In this document: one piece after another, positions 24,142-33,328 of the stretch
Position numbering within the stretch: the stretch's first letter is position 1
Layout of the letters: the number at the start of each line of letters is the position of its first letter
Source of the DNA: Limibacterium fermenti
Lineage (GTDB): Bacteria > Bacteroidota > Bacteroidia > Bacteroidales > Dysgonomonadaceae
NCBI RefSeq assembly: GCF_041902845.1
Contig: NZ_CP159486.1
Location: 2,914,001-2,978,000, forward strand
Direction: 5' to 3'
Length of the DNA: 64,000 bases
Notes under the pieces: generated by a model
What the model was told of the DNA's origin: nothing
The model's input: only the letters and a program-made list of their open reading frames with translations
Database searches by the model: none
Made by a program: the position numbers and the translations under genes

Positions 24142-25614
24142 TTATAAGGTGAAATCGGGCAGATTATATTTGTCTTTGGCTTCCAGAATCTTTTCCACCT
24201 CGCAGATATCAAGGTACGTTGTTCCTCCGGTTTCCCCGAAACTGCCGCCCAAATAAGCCACCCGATCTTCCGGAAGCAATAAGCCTTCGTCCATCAGCTT
24301 TTTGATGGCATATATATAATAAGCCCGGCGGCTCTCTTTCGTATTATCGATTCCGCGCCCCGGTTGATGTTCGGCCGTAACCCCGTAAGACAATGCCAAC
24401 TCCCTCGCCAACCGCTCAGTGGTGGCAATCGCAAACACCGGGCGCCGTCCCCTGAAAGCAGCCAACACACGTGCCGTACGGCCGGTATGACTGTCGGTAA
24501 CGATAGCCTTCGTGTTGAGGCGGGAGATGGACTTGACCGCTTGTTTAGCCATGAATGTCGTCACTTCCTTATCATCGTCTTCGTCATAAGGAACGGGAAT
24601 ATCGTTTTCCCTCAGTTTCGTCTTTTCCGCCTCATAAGATACTTTTCTCATCGTCCGCACCGCCTCTACGGGATATTTGCCGTAAGCCGTTTCGCCGCTG
24701 AGCATGATGGCATCGGTACGATAATAAATCGCATTGGCAATGTCGGTGATTTCCGCACGTGTAGGACGCGGATTCTCAATCATCGAGTGCAGCATTTGAG
24801 TCGCGACGATGACCGGCTTCTTGTGATGGATAGCCAGACGGATCAATACCCGTTGTATGCCCGGTATTTTTTCCTGCGCCACCTCGATACCCAGGTCGCC
24901 GCGCGCCACCATGATGCCGTATGCCGCATCGAGAATCTCGTCGGCATTGTCGACGCCTTCCTGATTCTCTATCTTCGCGATAATCTTGATGGGGCTTTTA
25001 TATTCGTCGAGGATACTTTGCACTTCCAGAATATCTTCCTTGCTGCGGACAAACGAGTGGGCAATGAAATCCAGATCATGCTTGACGGCCAACTCGATAA
25101 ACTTACGGTCGCGCGGGGTAATGGTGGGCAGATTGATGCGCACCCCCGGCACATTGACGCTCTTACGGCTTCCGACCACGCCATCGTTCTGTACCACACA
25201 AAGCAAATAATCGGGATGCACTTCCTTCACTTTCAAGTCCACTTCCCCGTCATCGATGAGCAGGTCTTCGCCTTCTTTCATCTCTTGGGCGATTCCTTTG
25301 TAAGAAACGCAAATCACTTCCTGGTTGGATATCCCGTCGGGATCTCCTATAATCTTGATGAGTTGCCCGGTAGTCAACTCGATGGGTTTTTCCGCTATGG
25401 TGGTCCGTATCTCAGGACCTTTCGTGTCCACCAATAAAGCAATGCGGTTGGACACAGCCCGCACGTTGTTGACGATTTTTAGAAAACCTTCTTCGTCGAG
25501 GTGGGCAGAGTTGAGCCTGACCACGTCCATACCTTCTTCAAAAAGTTGTTTGACGAATGGCACGTCACAGCGCTTATCGGAAATAGTCGCTACGATTTTT
25601 GTCTGTTTAAACAT
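24142..25614 (-). CDS. pyk: Pyruvate kinase
   Basis: The enzyme converts phosphoenolpyruvate and ADP to pyruvate and ATP. The 490-residue protein has the start TKIVATISDKRCDVPFVKQL, the catalytic block IKIIAKIENQEGVDNADEIL, MVARGDLGIEV, and IVATQMLHSMIENPRPTRAE with the active-site Thr and metal ligands, then a regulatory C-terminal domain. Length is typical. It is 12 bp downstream of aroQ in the same direction. Confidence 0.97.
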   Translation of the reverse strand: MFKQTKIVATISDKRCDVPFVKQLFEEGMDVVRLNSAHLDEEGFLKIVNNVRAVSNRIALLVDTKGPEIRTTIAEKPIELTTGQLIKIIGDPDGISNQEVICVSYKGIAQEMKEGEDLLIDDGEVDLKVKEVHPDYLLCVVQNDGVVGSRKSVNVPGVRINLPTITPRDRKFIELAVKHDLDFIAHSFVRSKEDILEVQSILDEYKSPIKIIAKIENQEGVDNADEILDAAYGIMVARGDLGIEVAQEKIPGIQRVLIRLAIHHKKPVIVATQMLHSMIENPRPTRAEITDIANAIYYRTDAIMLSGETAYGKYPVEAVRTMRKVSYEAEKTKLRENDIPVPYDEDDDKEVTTFMAKQAVKSISRLNTKAIVTDSHTGRTARVLAAFRGRRPVFAIATTERLARELALSYGVTAEHQPGRGIDNTKESRRAYYIYAIKKLMDEGLLLPEDRVAYLGGSFGETGGTTYLDICEVEKILEAKDKYNLPDFTL

Positions 25615-25626
25615 ATCCTTGTTCAG

Positions 25627-26073
25627 TTATGAGTGATGATTTTGAGTACGAGTCGTTATTTTTAACAAAGCCTCTGTCGCCAAGCGATACGAATCGGTTC
25701 CGAATCCGGCAATCACTCCGGCGCAAACAGGCGAGAGCAGCGATTGATGACGGAACGATTCGCGCGCATGCACATTTGAAATATGCACCTCTACGACCGG
25801 CGCCGGCACCGCCTTTATGGCATCACGCAGAGCAATGGAGGTATGCGTATATCCTCCGGCATTCAGTACGATACCGTCGCTTCCGAAACCGGCTTCTTGA
25901 ATCTTGTCGATCAGTTCGCCTTCTATATTCGATTGGAAATAGGAAAAATCCACGTGGGGAAATTCGGCTTTCAACGTCTCCAAATAATCGACAAACGACT
26001 CTTTGCCATAAATATCCGGCTCGCGCATGCCCAGTAAATTCAAATTGGGACCGTTGATAATTTCGATCTTCAT
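25627..26073 (-). CDS. aroQ: 3-Dehydroquinate dehydratase, type II
   Basis: This shikimate-pathway enzyme dehydrates 3-dehydroquinate to 3-dehydroshikimate. The 148-residue protein has the type II signature IINGPNLNLLGMREPDIYG with the catalytic Tyr and Arg-bearing lid, the ILNAGGYTHTS-type block (here IVLNAGGYTHTSIALRDAI), and EVHISNVHARESFR with the catalytic His. It is the first gene of the run aroQ-pyk-omt-rbfA. Confidence 0.96.
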   Translation of the reverse strand: MKIEIINGPNLNLLGMREPDIYGKESFVDYLETLKAEFPHVDFSYFQSNIEGELIDKIQEAGFGSDGIVLNAGGYTHTSIALRDAIKAVPAPVVEVHISNVHARESFRHQSLLSPVCAGVIAGFGTDSYRLATEALLKITTRTQNHHS

Positions 26074-26095
26074 ATCAGTGGCTTGTTTTTATGGG

Positions 26096-26103
26096 CAAAG
26101 ATA
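26096..26103 (-). promoter_or_regulatory. -7 promoter element upstream of aroQ
   Basis: TATCTTTG on the minus strand matches TAnnTTTG 23 bp before the aroQ start codon. The -33 box is not well matched. Confidence 0.6.
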
Positions 26104-26205
26104 CAATTTTACCCCTTAAAAACATATCTCCCGTCTATTTATTTTTCTCCCGCCTAACGGCTTCCCGACATTTGACGGGTAAAAGAACGCCCTCTCGCGG
26201 CGCAA

Positions 26206-26238
26206 GTCCCTGACTTGTTCCAAACAGGATGCAGGGAC
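26206..26238. other. Intergenic hairpin upstream of aroQ
   Basis: gtccctg at 26206-26212 pairs with cagggac at 26232-26238, with extra internal pairing (cttgtt with aacagg). There is no T-run, so it is not a standard terminator. The remainder of the 26104-26292 gap shows no gene. Confidence 0.5.
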
Positions 26239-26292
26239 ATGAATAGGAAGCGCCGGCGGGAAAGCGGCGCAGCAGAAACGAGCAACCGTTGA

Positions 26293-27480
26293 TTATGAAA
26301 GAAGCGAAGACAATGCCTGATCGAGATCGCCGATCAGGTCTTCCGTATCTTCCAATCCGACGCTGAAACGGAAGAATCCTCCGGAAAACTCTTCGGGGAA
26401 TAAATATTGACGTTCGTCATCGGGGCCCAGAAAAACGATAAGGCTTTCATCGTGCCCCAGCGATACGGCCGAAGTAATAATTTTGAGGCGGCTGATAAAC
26501 CGGTTGTGTCCATCCGCATCCAGCTTAAGCCCGAAAGCGATCATTCCCGAAAATCCGGGATGCATCTGACGTTTGGCTATCTCATGCCCCCGATGACTTT
26601 CCAAGCCGGGATAAGCCACGAAGCGCACCAACGGATGTTCCGCAAGAAAACGCGCAATGGCCAATCCGCTCTCGTTATGCTGACGCATACGAAGCGGTAA
26701 AGTAACGGCTCCACGCATAATCAACCAGGCATTGAACGGACTGATAACACCTCCGACATTCACCATGGCTTCCGCACGGATTTGATCAATCCGTTCTTTT
26801 TTTCCCAGCACGGCACCGCCCATCGCATCGCCATGCCCGTTAATGTATTTGGTAAGGCTTTCCACAACCAGATCGGCCCCCAACGTTGCCGGAAGTTGAT
26901 TGTAGGGAGAAGCGAAGGTATTGTCGACCGACAACAACGCTCCGTTTTCGTGGGCGATATGCGCGATAGCCTGAATATCGGAAATATTGAGTGTCGGATT
27001 GCCGGGCGTTTCGATATGAATCAATTTCGTATTGGGACGAATCGCCCTTCTAACGGCATCGACATCGGAACTGTCGACGAGCGTAGCGGAAATCTGATAT
27101 TTTTCCGGCAAGTATTGAGTCAGCAACCGATAAACCGCAATGTACATCACGTTGGAAGAAACCACATGATCACCTGAACGCAAGAACGTAAAAAAAACGG
27201 CATGCAATGCGGCCACGCCCGAGGCCAACACCACCGCATCTTCCGTCTGTGAAAGTGCCGCCAACTTTTCTTGCAAGTAACGCTGATTAGCCCCTCCGTT
27301 GCGGGTATATAGCGCCGTGCCGGCATCGCTCCAGTTCATTTCCGCCGCATCATAAGGCAAGGCATAACTGTTTGCCATGGTGATAGGACGGCGAATCGCC
27401 CCGGTTTCTCCATCCACTTCATTCCCTGTGTGTATACTTCGGGTTGCAAATCCGAATTTTGCATCGATATTCTTTGCCAT
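26293..27480 (-). CDS. Cys/Met metabolism PLP-dependent lyase/synthase
   Basis: The 395-residue enzyme belongs to the trans-sulfuration family (cystathionine gamma-synthase, beta-lyase, methionine gamma-lyase). The PLP lysine lies in ESLTKYINGHGD, with cofactor contacts YTRNGGANQRYLQEKLAAL, ASGVAALHAV, and HIETPGNPTLNISDI and SVDNTFASPYNQLP. I chose the start at 27480 (MAKNIDAKFGFATRSIHTG) because a promoter match lies at 27505-27535; the longer frame would start inside IS-derived DNA. The exact reaction cannot be fixed from these motifs. Confidence 0.92.
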   Translation of the reverse strand: MAKNIDAKFGFATRSIHTGNEVDGETGAIRRPITMANSYALPYDAAEMNWSDAGTALYTRNGGANQRYLQEKLAALSQTEDAVVLASGVAALHAVFFTFLRSGDHVVSSNVMYIAVYRLLTQYLPEKYQISATLVDSSDVDAVRRAIRPNTKLIHIETPGNPTLNISDIQAIAHIAHENGALLSVDNTFASPYNQLPATLGADLVVESLTKYINGHGDAMGGAVLGKKERIDQIRAEAMVNVGGVISPFNAWLIMRGAVTLPLRMRQHNESGLAIARFLAEHPLVRFVAYPGLESHRGHEIAKRQMHPGFSGMIAFGLKLDADGHNRFISRLKIITSAVSLGHDESLIVFLGPDDERQYLFPEEFSGGFFRFSVGLEDTEDLIGDLDQALSSLLS

Positions 27481-27504
27481 AATACTTTTTTTGTTGATGA
27501 AATA

Positions 27505-27535
27505 CAAAGTTAGGATTTTCTCTGAAAATGAGAAA
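27505..27535 (-). promoter_or_regulatory. Bacteroidota promoter for the PLP-enzyme gene
   Basis: TAACTTTG (-7) at 27505-27512 on the minus strand, 19-bp spacer, and TTTC near the -33 position. It places transcription start downstream of the IS110 insertion. Confidence 0.65.
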
Positions 27536-27551
27536 TAATTAATAACTTGCG

Positions 27552-27701
27552 AAGCCCCATCAAGCAAGTAAACCACAAGTTATCTTGGATACGACTCCAA
27601 TGCAAAGTACGGTTCCGGTTTGCTTGTAATGAAATACTTGGTTCCTATGAGACCTTATAGAAGATTATCATTGTTTAAAGCATCCGGGCTTGATGAGGCT
27701 T
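27552..27701 (+). ncRNA. Candidate bridge RNA of the IS110 element
   Basis: IS110-group elements carry a bridge RNA in their non-coding end that pairs with target and donor DNA. Here aagccccatcaagc (27552-27565) pairs with gcttgatgaggctt (27688-27701), 13 of 14 positions, closing a segment of 150 nt just before the transposase start. A second possible stem joins caagca..aaac (27561-27573) with gtttgcttg (27618-27626). Size and position fit; the guide loops are not identified. Confidence 0.45.
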
Positions 27702-27724
27702 TTATTTATTCACAAGTTAAAACT

Positions 27725-29089
27725 ATGGCAAAGAAAGCGAAAAAAATCAAGACAAACAAGGGATTGAAATTGGAAATCGTGAATCCCAATTCGGCGGGTA
27801 TCGATGTTTCTTCCACCGAAATGCAAGTATGTGTCCCGGAAGACCGGGATGGAGAAAACAACCGCCGCTTCGGCACGTTTACGCAAGATTTACACCTTAT
27901 ATCGGATTGGCTTAAAGCCTGTGGCATTGAAACCGTCGCCATGGAATCCACGGGGGTGTATTGGGTCCAACTCTACATGATACTGGAATCGGAGGGATTC
28001 GATGTGTTGCTGGTCAACGCCAAGGCCATCAAAAATATCAGTGAAAAGAAGACCGACCGGGTAGATGCCGAAACCATCATGGTCTTGCATAGTTACGGGC
28101 TTCTGAGAGCCAGTTTCCAACCCCAGAACCATGCCCGGCGCATCCGCAATGTATCGCGCCACCGTGACGGGTTGTTGAAAGCTTCTTCGCGGGAAGTGCT
28201 CCACATGCAAAAGGCCATGGAATTGATGAACATCAAATTGGGCAATGTCATCAGCGATATTTTGGGAAAATCGGGACAGGAGATTATTCGCGCCATTCTG
28301 GCCGGGGAACGCGATGCCCGAAAACTATCGGCTTTGGCCGATCCCCGATGCAAATCTCCCAAAGAAACCATCGCCAAATCCCTGCAGGCCAATTGGGACG
28401 AAGACCTGCTGTTCATGCTCAAACAAAGCTATGAACTGTATGTATATTACCAAAACCTGATGAAGGATTGTGACAAGCAGATAGAGGGCATCCTGCAGGA
28501 GTATCTCAAAGACGTTAAGCCCGAAGAAACTTCCAAGCCGGAGCAAAGGGCGAAAAAAGCAAAAGCTCAAAAGAATGCCGTCACGATAGATATCGAAAAG
28601 CACGCGATCCGATTATGGGGTGTCAACGCGATGCGCATACCGGGTGTCAGTGAAGCGGCCCTGTTGCGGTTGGCCGGTGAGCTGGGACACGATTTTACCG
28701 ATAAGTTTGACTCATACAAACAGTTTTGTTGTTGGTGTAACCTCACACCCAACAACAAAATATCGGGAGGAAAACTCCAGTCCAGCAAAATTCCAAAGCG
28801 CAAGAATCCTGTTGGACAAATCCTGCGTTCTTCGGCAAACTCCCTGAAAACAAGTAAAACGCCCTTAGGATATTACTTCCGGCGTATACAGGCAAAAAGC
28901 GGTTACTTGCCGGCTATTATCGCTACTGCGAACAAATTGGGAAGAATACTCTATACAATGGTTAAATACAAGGTCGAGTTTGATGACTCTTTTACCCAAA
29001 CCAGCGAAACCGAGATACTTAGAAGAAAATTGATTAAGACCCAAAGAACCCTCGAAAAACTTCAAAATCAAATCAAAGAATGCGGATGA
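27725..29089 (+). CDS. IS110-family transposase (DEDD type)
   Basis: The 454-residue enzyme has the N-terminal RuvC-like DEDD fold: NSAGIDVSSTEMQVCV, AMESTGVYWVQLYMIL, and KKTDRVDAETIMVL. The C-terminal Transposase_20 domain is WGVNAMRIPGVSEAALLRLAGELG with the Ser-containing block ISGGKLQSSKIPKRKN. These enzymes are DNA recombinases guided by a bridge RNA. I chose ATG 27725 because upstream codons lie in the structured leader. A coiled-coil tail ends the protein. No frameshift is seen. Confidence 0.93.
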   Translation: MAKKAKKIKTNKGLKLEIVNPNSAGIDVSSTEMQVCVPEDRDGENNRRFGTFTQDLHLISDWLKACGIETVAMESTGVYWVQLYMILESEGFDVLLVNAKAIKNISEKKTDRVDAETIMVLHSYGLLRASFQPQNHARRIRNVSRHRDGLLKASSREVLHMQKAMELMNIKLGNVISDILGKSGQEIIRAILAGERDARKLSALADPRCKSPKETIAKSLQANWDEDLLFMLKQSYELYVYYQNLMKDCDKQIEGILQEYLKDVKPEETSKPEQRAKKAKAQKNAVTIDIEKHAIRLWGVNAMRIPGVSEAALLRLAGELGHDFTDKFDSYKQFCCWCNLTPNNKISGGKLQSSKIPKRKNPVGQILRSSANSLKTSKTPLGYYFRRIQAKSGYLPAIIATANKLGRILYTMVKYKVEFDDSFTQTSETEILRRKLIKTQRTLEKLQNQIKECG

Positions 29090-29190
29090 GATGGTTTGTT
29101 ATATAGAAGATAAAATCAAATTACCATACGCCCAAGAACTTTCGACGAATAAATTTACCCTTTCGAATGTTCCGTTTGTCCCGTCTTACA

Positions 29191-29316
29191 TACGATCTTA
29201 TCTTTTTGATCGTTCACCGGGGGCGTTCGTACGTTCATGTACTATTTCGCACCATCGATTCATGACATCATACCGTTCATTTACCATTTCATATCGTCAG
29301 TCCATGACATGTTGGC
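29191..29316. repeat. Possible degenerate 42-bp repeat downstream of the IS110 transposase
   Basis: Two adjacent 42-bp blocks (29233-29274 and 29275-29316) agree at about 29 of 42 positions, each with gttcat..ac.atttc and catgacat. A weaker partial copy may precede them. The period equals that of the DUF6261-linked arrays, but the sequence is different and no DUF6261-like gene adjoins. Confidence 0.4.
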
Positions 29317-29562
29317 GGAGATACATAAGAACAGCCTTTCCCTTTATACCATTCTCCCTGAGATAGAGGCTTACTTCATCCTATTTCAGTCTATTAAGGC
29401 AATCATCAATTGCAAAAATTCCGATAAATAATTACCGATGAAAAAATATACCGGAAAAGATATTACATTACAAGAAAAGTTAATACCTTTGCTGGCGTAA
29501 CGTAAAATCGTTATGTATGTTGATTTAAAATAAAGCGTTTTAGATATTATCCCCCGTTGAAA

Positions 29563-29660
29563 TCTGGACAATTTCAAGACAAATGGGATGATAGCAACAA
29601 AATGCTCCACGTCATATATGGCGTGGGGCTGTTGCTTATCTATTTGTCAGGGCGTCCAGA
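29563..29660. other. 98-nt four-tier hairpin in the gap before the Ig-like lipoprotein gene
   Basis: Nested arms pair in order: tctggac/gtccaga (29563-29569 with 29654-29660), gacaaat/atttgtc (29578-29584 with 29642-29648), agcaaca/tgttgct (29593-29599 with 29630-29636), ccacg/cgtgg (29607-29611 with 29622-29626), around a catatatg tip. It could be an RNA regulator, a MITE relic or an IS end. The rest of the 29090-29775 gap has no gene I can support. Confidence 0.65.
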
Positions 29661-29775
29661 TCCTCAACAGAGATAAGACTAACAGTTCCCACGCCTCTTT
29701 TATTATAATCATGCTGACCTTGAGGAACGGCGAGGCTTTAATCAATGGAAATTGATAAAATTATATTGAAGTATT

Positions 29776-31236
29776 ATGAAAAGGTATTTTTTAGCTGTTC
29801 TTTTTGCAGGATTGCTGGTATGGAGTTGTGAAAAAAAAGACGATCCTGTAGTCACAAGTATTTCGATACCGAATGAAATCACCATGGATATCGGTAGTTC
29901 AAAAAAGGTTGAAGTAAAACACGTACCGGCCGATTTACCCGCGCCTGCTTATGAATGGCAGACCTCGGATGCGGAGATTTTTACTGTGGATAATAAGGGA
30001 AACATTCAGGCATTGAAAGTAGGAGAAGCGACATTGGCGGTAAAAGCGCCGGCATTGAATTTATCGGCATCGGCAAAAATCAAAGTCGTACCTATTCATG
30101 CTACGGGAATTACTTTATCGCATAAGGATGTTGTTATGGAAATGACGGATCAGATTAAGATTCAGGCTACACTGGCACCGGAAAACGCAACTAATAAGAA
30201 AGTTATTTGGAGTAGCGGAGATGAAAAAATCGCTCAAGTCGATCAAAACGGAACGGTGACGGGCATGATGACTGGAAAAACCGTGATAACAGCAAAAACA
30301 GAAGATGGAGATTTTACCGCACAATGCAATGTCACGGTGAATTTAAAAGGAATTAAGTTGTCAATGAACGATATCGAATTAGCTTTTCCTGATGCCGCGG
30401 AAGTCATTCATGTATTGTATTCGACGAACAATGAAGCGTATCTCGAAGCAATCTGGAGTAGTTCCAATCCTTCGGTTGCGACGGTTACAGGGGATGGAAA
30501 AGGAACCAATAGCGCCCTAATTAAAGCAGTCGCCGAAGGCGAGGCGGTTATAACGGCAACTTCCGCCGACGGATCAAAAACAGCGACTTGCACAGTAAAG
30601 GTGGTTAAAGTAAAAGTTCAACAAGTTAGTCTTAATTACTCATCTGTATCCTTACTTCCCGATGAAACGAAACAATTGTCGGCAATTATATCTCCCACAA
30701 ATGCTTATAATAAAGGATTAACATGGGAAAGTTCCAATTCTTCCGTTGCGACCGTAACACAGGAAGGATTGTTAAAAGCTCATCAACTCGGTTCTGCGAC
30801 AATGACGGTAAAATCAGATGATGGCGGCGCTTCTACCACATGTTCCGTGCTAGTGCAAGATATAACGTCATTCATTTCATTATCATTTCGAGGCAGCGGT
30901 GGTGTTATTATTAATGGTTTTGTAACCGGAGATTTGTATTCTGAAATCACAAATAACAGCAGTCAGGCTATAGAGTTAACTTCATTATATATCTACGATG
31001 GGTATAGCGGTAAGTTGGTAGGATATTCAACCGACCCTTCAAAGTTAGGAAATCTTACTGCCGGCAGTTCTACTAATTTGGGAATGAAGTTTAATTCCGT
31101 ATATTATCCTATCTTCAAATGGAAGTTTAAATGGAATAATCAAGAATATGAGGTGCAACATCAATATTCATCGAGTTTGAGATCAACTTCCTTAAAAGGC
31201 AAAAAATTGAACTTGATAGATGGAATAGGCAAATAG
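29776..31236 (+). CDS. Surface lipoprotein with bacterial Ig-like (Big_2) domains
   Basis: The 486-residue protein has a lipobox ending at Cys18 (LVWSCEKKDD; the acidic residues after Cys fit a surface-export signal in Bacteroidota). Three to four Big_2 domains follow, each with the V-x-W-x-S-(S/G) strand and a closing G-x-A-T-I/V-T motif (ATNKKVIWSSGDEKIAQVD, LEAIWSSSNPSVATV, GLTWESSNSSVATV). The C-terminal 120 residues (from about 365) form a different beta domain. Function is probably adhesion or glycan contact. The next lipoprotein gene follows after 44 bp, so they may be co-transcribed. Confidence 0.88.
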   Translation: MKRYFLAVLFAGLLVWSCEKKDDPVVTSISIPNEITMDIGSSKKVEVKHVPADLPAPAYEWQTSDAEIFTVDNKGNIQALKVGEATLAVKAPALNLSASAKIKVVPIHATGITLSHKDVVMEMTDQIKIQATLAPENATNKKVIWSSGDEKIAQVDQNGTVTGMMTGKTVITAKTEDGDFTAQCNVTVNLKGIKLSMNDIELAFPDAAEVIHVLYSTNNEAYLEAIWSSSNPSVATVTGDGKGTNSALIKAVAEGEAVITATSADGSKTATCTVKVVKVKVQQVSLNYSSVSLLPDETKQLSAIISPTNAYNKGLTWESSNSSVATVTQEGLLKAHQLGSATMTVKSDDGGASTTCSVLVQDITSFISLSFRGSGGVIINGFVTGDLYSEITNNSSQAIELTSLYIYDGYSGKLVGYSTDPSKLGNLTAGSSTNLGMKFNSVYYPIFKWKFKWNNQEYEVQHQYSSSLRSTSLKGKKLNLIDGIGK

Positions 31237-31280
31237 ATGGGAGATATGGAAACACAGTTCAAATTTATCAATATAATTAT

Positions 31281-33260
31281 ATGAGAAAAACAATTATTTA
31301 CATGGCGGCAGCAATTGGACTGCTGCTATGTTTTTCATCTTGTAAAGATGATTCCGGCTTGCAGTCGCAAGTCGATGAATTGGACAAGAGGGTGAAATCG
31401 TTGGAAACGCTCTGCGCGCAGATGAATAGCAACATTTCTGCCTTGCAGGCGACGTTAACTGCTCTGCAAAACAATGATTATATAACGGGCCTGTCGGAAG
31501 TGAAAGAAGGAAACACTGTCATTGGGTACACGCTTACTTTTGCAAAAAACGGTGCAGTAACAATCTATCATGGCAAGGAAGGGAAAACTCCCTTAATCGG
31601 GCTAACGGTCGCAAATGATGATAAGTATTATTGGACGTTGAACGGAGACTGGCTTTTGGACAGCAAGGGCGCTAAAATAAAAGCGCAAGGAATAGACGGT
31701 GAAAATGGAACGACTCCACAACTAAAAATTGAAAATGATTACTGGTATATCTCCACCGATAGCGGAAATACTTGGATGCAATTGAACAAAGCGACCGGCG
31801 AAAAAGGGGAAAAAGGAGATTCCTTCTTTGAAAGCGTAACGCAAGATGAGGCGAATGTCTATCTGAAACTCATTGATGGTACACTGATTACCCTGCCGAA
31901 AGAAAAGCTTTTAAGTATTTCTTTCGCCGAACCGGCCGACATATCCATTACGGCAGGCGCTTCCAAAACACTCGATTATTCCATTACCGGAGCAACGGGC
32001 AAGACTGTTGTGAAAGCGCTCGGCCAAAACGGATGGTCTGCAAAAGTAACTCCGAAGACAAACGCTACCGGGACGATCACCGTAACGGCTCCCGATCCGT
32101 TGATAGAAGATGAAATTCTGGTGTGGGTATATGACGGCGAAACTAAAACGATCATGAGTAGCCTAAACTTTATAAAAGGAACCATTAGCGTGGCTTCCAA
32201 TGCCTATTCCCTGTCCGAGAATGCCGGTACGCAAGAGGTTGCGGTAAATACCGACATCGATTATACGGTGTCTATCCCTGCCGAAGCGCAATCATGGCTG
32301 TCATTATCGAATACCCGTTCGGCAATGCGTACCGAAACACTGACCTTTTATATTGCGAAAAATCCCGGGCTTACCCGTTATGCGACCGTCTCTATAAAGA
32401 ACAATAGCGGAAAGACCTTGCAGACGATCGCTTTCGAACAAGCAGGAGGTACGATCGTACTAAATGTTGCTACTCCAGGCACACTATCCTCCTTGCTCAC
32501 CTCTCAACAAAAACAAAATCTGCAGACTTTAACGGTATTGGGAACATTGAACAATTACGACTTTCTCTTTCTTTCCGAGATGGCTTCGCTGGAGACACTG
32601 GATATGTCGGCGATTAGCAATACGGAACTACCCGCTGGACTATTTAAAGACAATAAAAGAATAAGGGAAGTCAAACTGCCTGATAAACTAACAAGCATTC
32701 CCGATAATTTATTCCGCGAATCCTCAATTCAAAAATGTGTAATACCCGATGGAGTTACTACTATTGGAGAGTTTGCTTTTTATTATTCGAATTTATCAAG
32801 GGAATTGAAGTTGCCTGTATCGTTAGTCACTATAAGTAATTTTGCTTTTTCTCTTTGTTATTCGTTAACTGGAATTTTAAAATTACCGGAAAGGCTAAAA
32901 ACGATAGGATATTCAGCCTTTCAAAATTGCGAAGGATTTTCAGGCAAATTGATTATCCCCAACTCTGTCACCTCTATTGACAATAGTGCTTTTAGTGAAT
33001 GCTCCGGATTTACAGGAGATCTTATAATACCGAAAAATGTCACATCAATTGGCAACGGTGCTTTTAATGAATGTACTGGTATCGAGAAGATATATAGTAA
33101 AAATTCCATACCCATTTATTTTAATTATTCAAATAGCATATTTCCTAATAGTAAATATCTGGGGGTTCCAAAAGGATCAAAAGAAGCCTATCAAGAAGTC
33201 CCGATTTGGAGAGATTTTATTATTATTGAAGAAGTCGATTTCGATGCTTTAGGTTTATAA
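31281..33260 (+). CDS. Lipoprotein with DUF4988-like, BACON and BspA-type leucine-rich repeats
   Basis: The 659-residue lipoprotein has a lipobox ending at Cys21 (CFSSCKDD). A heptad-rich coiled coil follows (about residues 27-70, LQSQVDELDKRVKSLETL). Then comes a DUF4988-like region with EGKTPLIGLTVANDDKYYW and GEKGEKGD, a BACON-type domain (about 310-400), and at least six LRR_5 repeats (VTSIDNSAFSECSGFTGDL-like) from about 415. BACON domains usually bind glycans or mucin, and BspA-type repeats mediate adhesion; both roles are inferred. Confidence 0.87.
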   Translation: MRKTIIYMAAAIGLLLCFSSCKDDSGLQSQVDELDKRVKSLETLCAQMNSNISALQATLTALQNNDYITGLSEVKEGNTVIGYTLTFAKNGAVTIYHGKEGKTPLIGLTVANDDKYYWTLNGDWLLDSKGAKIKAQGIDGENGTTPQLKIENDYWYISTDSGNTWMQLNKATGEKGEKGDSFFESVTQDEANVYLKLIDGTLITLPKEKLLSISFAEPADISITAGASKTLDYSITGATGKTVVKALGQNGWSAKVTPKTNATGTITVTAPDPLIEDEILVWVYDGETKTIMSSLNFIKGTISVASNAYSLSENAGTQEVAVNTDIDYTVSIPAEAQSWLSLSNTRSAMRTETLTFYIAKNPGLTRYATVSIKNNSGKTLQTIAFEQAGGTIVLNVATPGTLSSLLTSQQKQNLQTLTVLGTLNNYDFLFLSEMASLETLDMSAISNTELPAGLFKDNKRIREVKLPDKLTSIPDNLFRESSIQKCVIPDGVTTIGEFAFYYSNLSRELKLPVSLVTISNFAFSLCYSLTGILKLPERLKTIGYSAFQNCEGFSGKLIIPNSVTSIDNSAFSECSGFTGDLIIPKNVTSIGNGAFNECTGIEKIYSKNSIPIYFNYSNSIFPNSKYLGVPKGSKEAYQEVPIWRDFIIIEEVDFDALGL

Positions 33261-33328
33261 TTGTATGCAATAGAAAACTTCTCCCAAACAGACTTATCCT
33301 TTGCAATTAATTTAAAAACTGATTAATT

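Larger units (their letters stand above)
27552..29089 (+). mobile_element. IS110-family element (ends not resolved)
   Basis: The element holds one IS110-family transposase and a structured 5' non-coding segment. Elements of this family lack terminal inverted repeats, so the ends cannot be read by eye. The limits given cover the structured leader through the transposase stop; the real right end may lie further downstream, before about 29.5 kb. Confidence 0.75.

Noticed and set aside
24364..25437. Antisense frame (357 codons) over pyk
   Set aside because: It lies wholly inside pyruvate kinase, whose motifs are complete on the other strand.
29091..29366. 91-codon frame after the IS110 transposase
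   Set aside because: It is low-complexity, follows the 42-bp periodic DNA, and lacks any family pattern.
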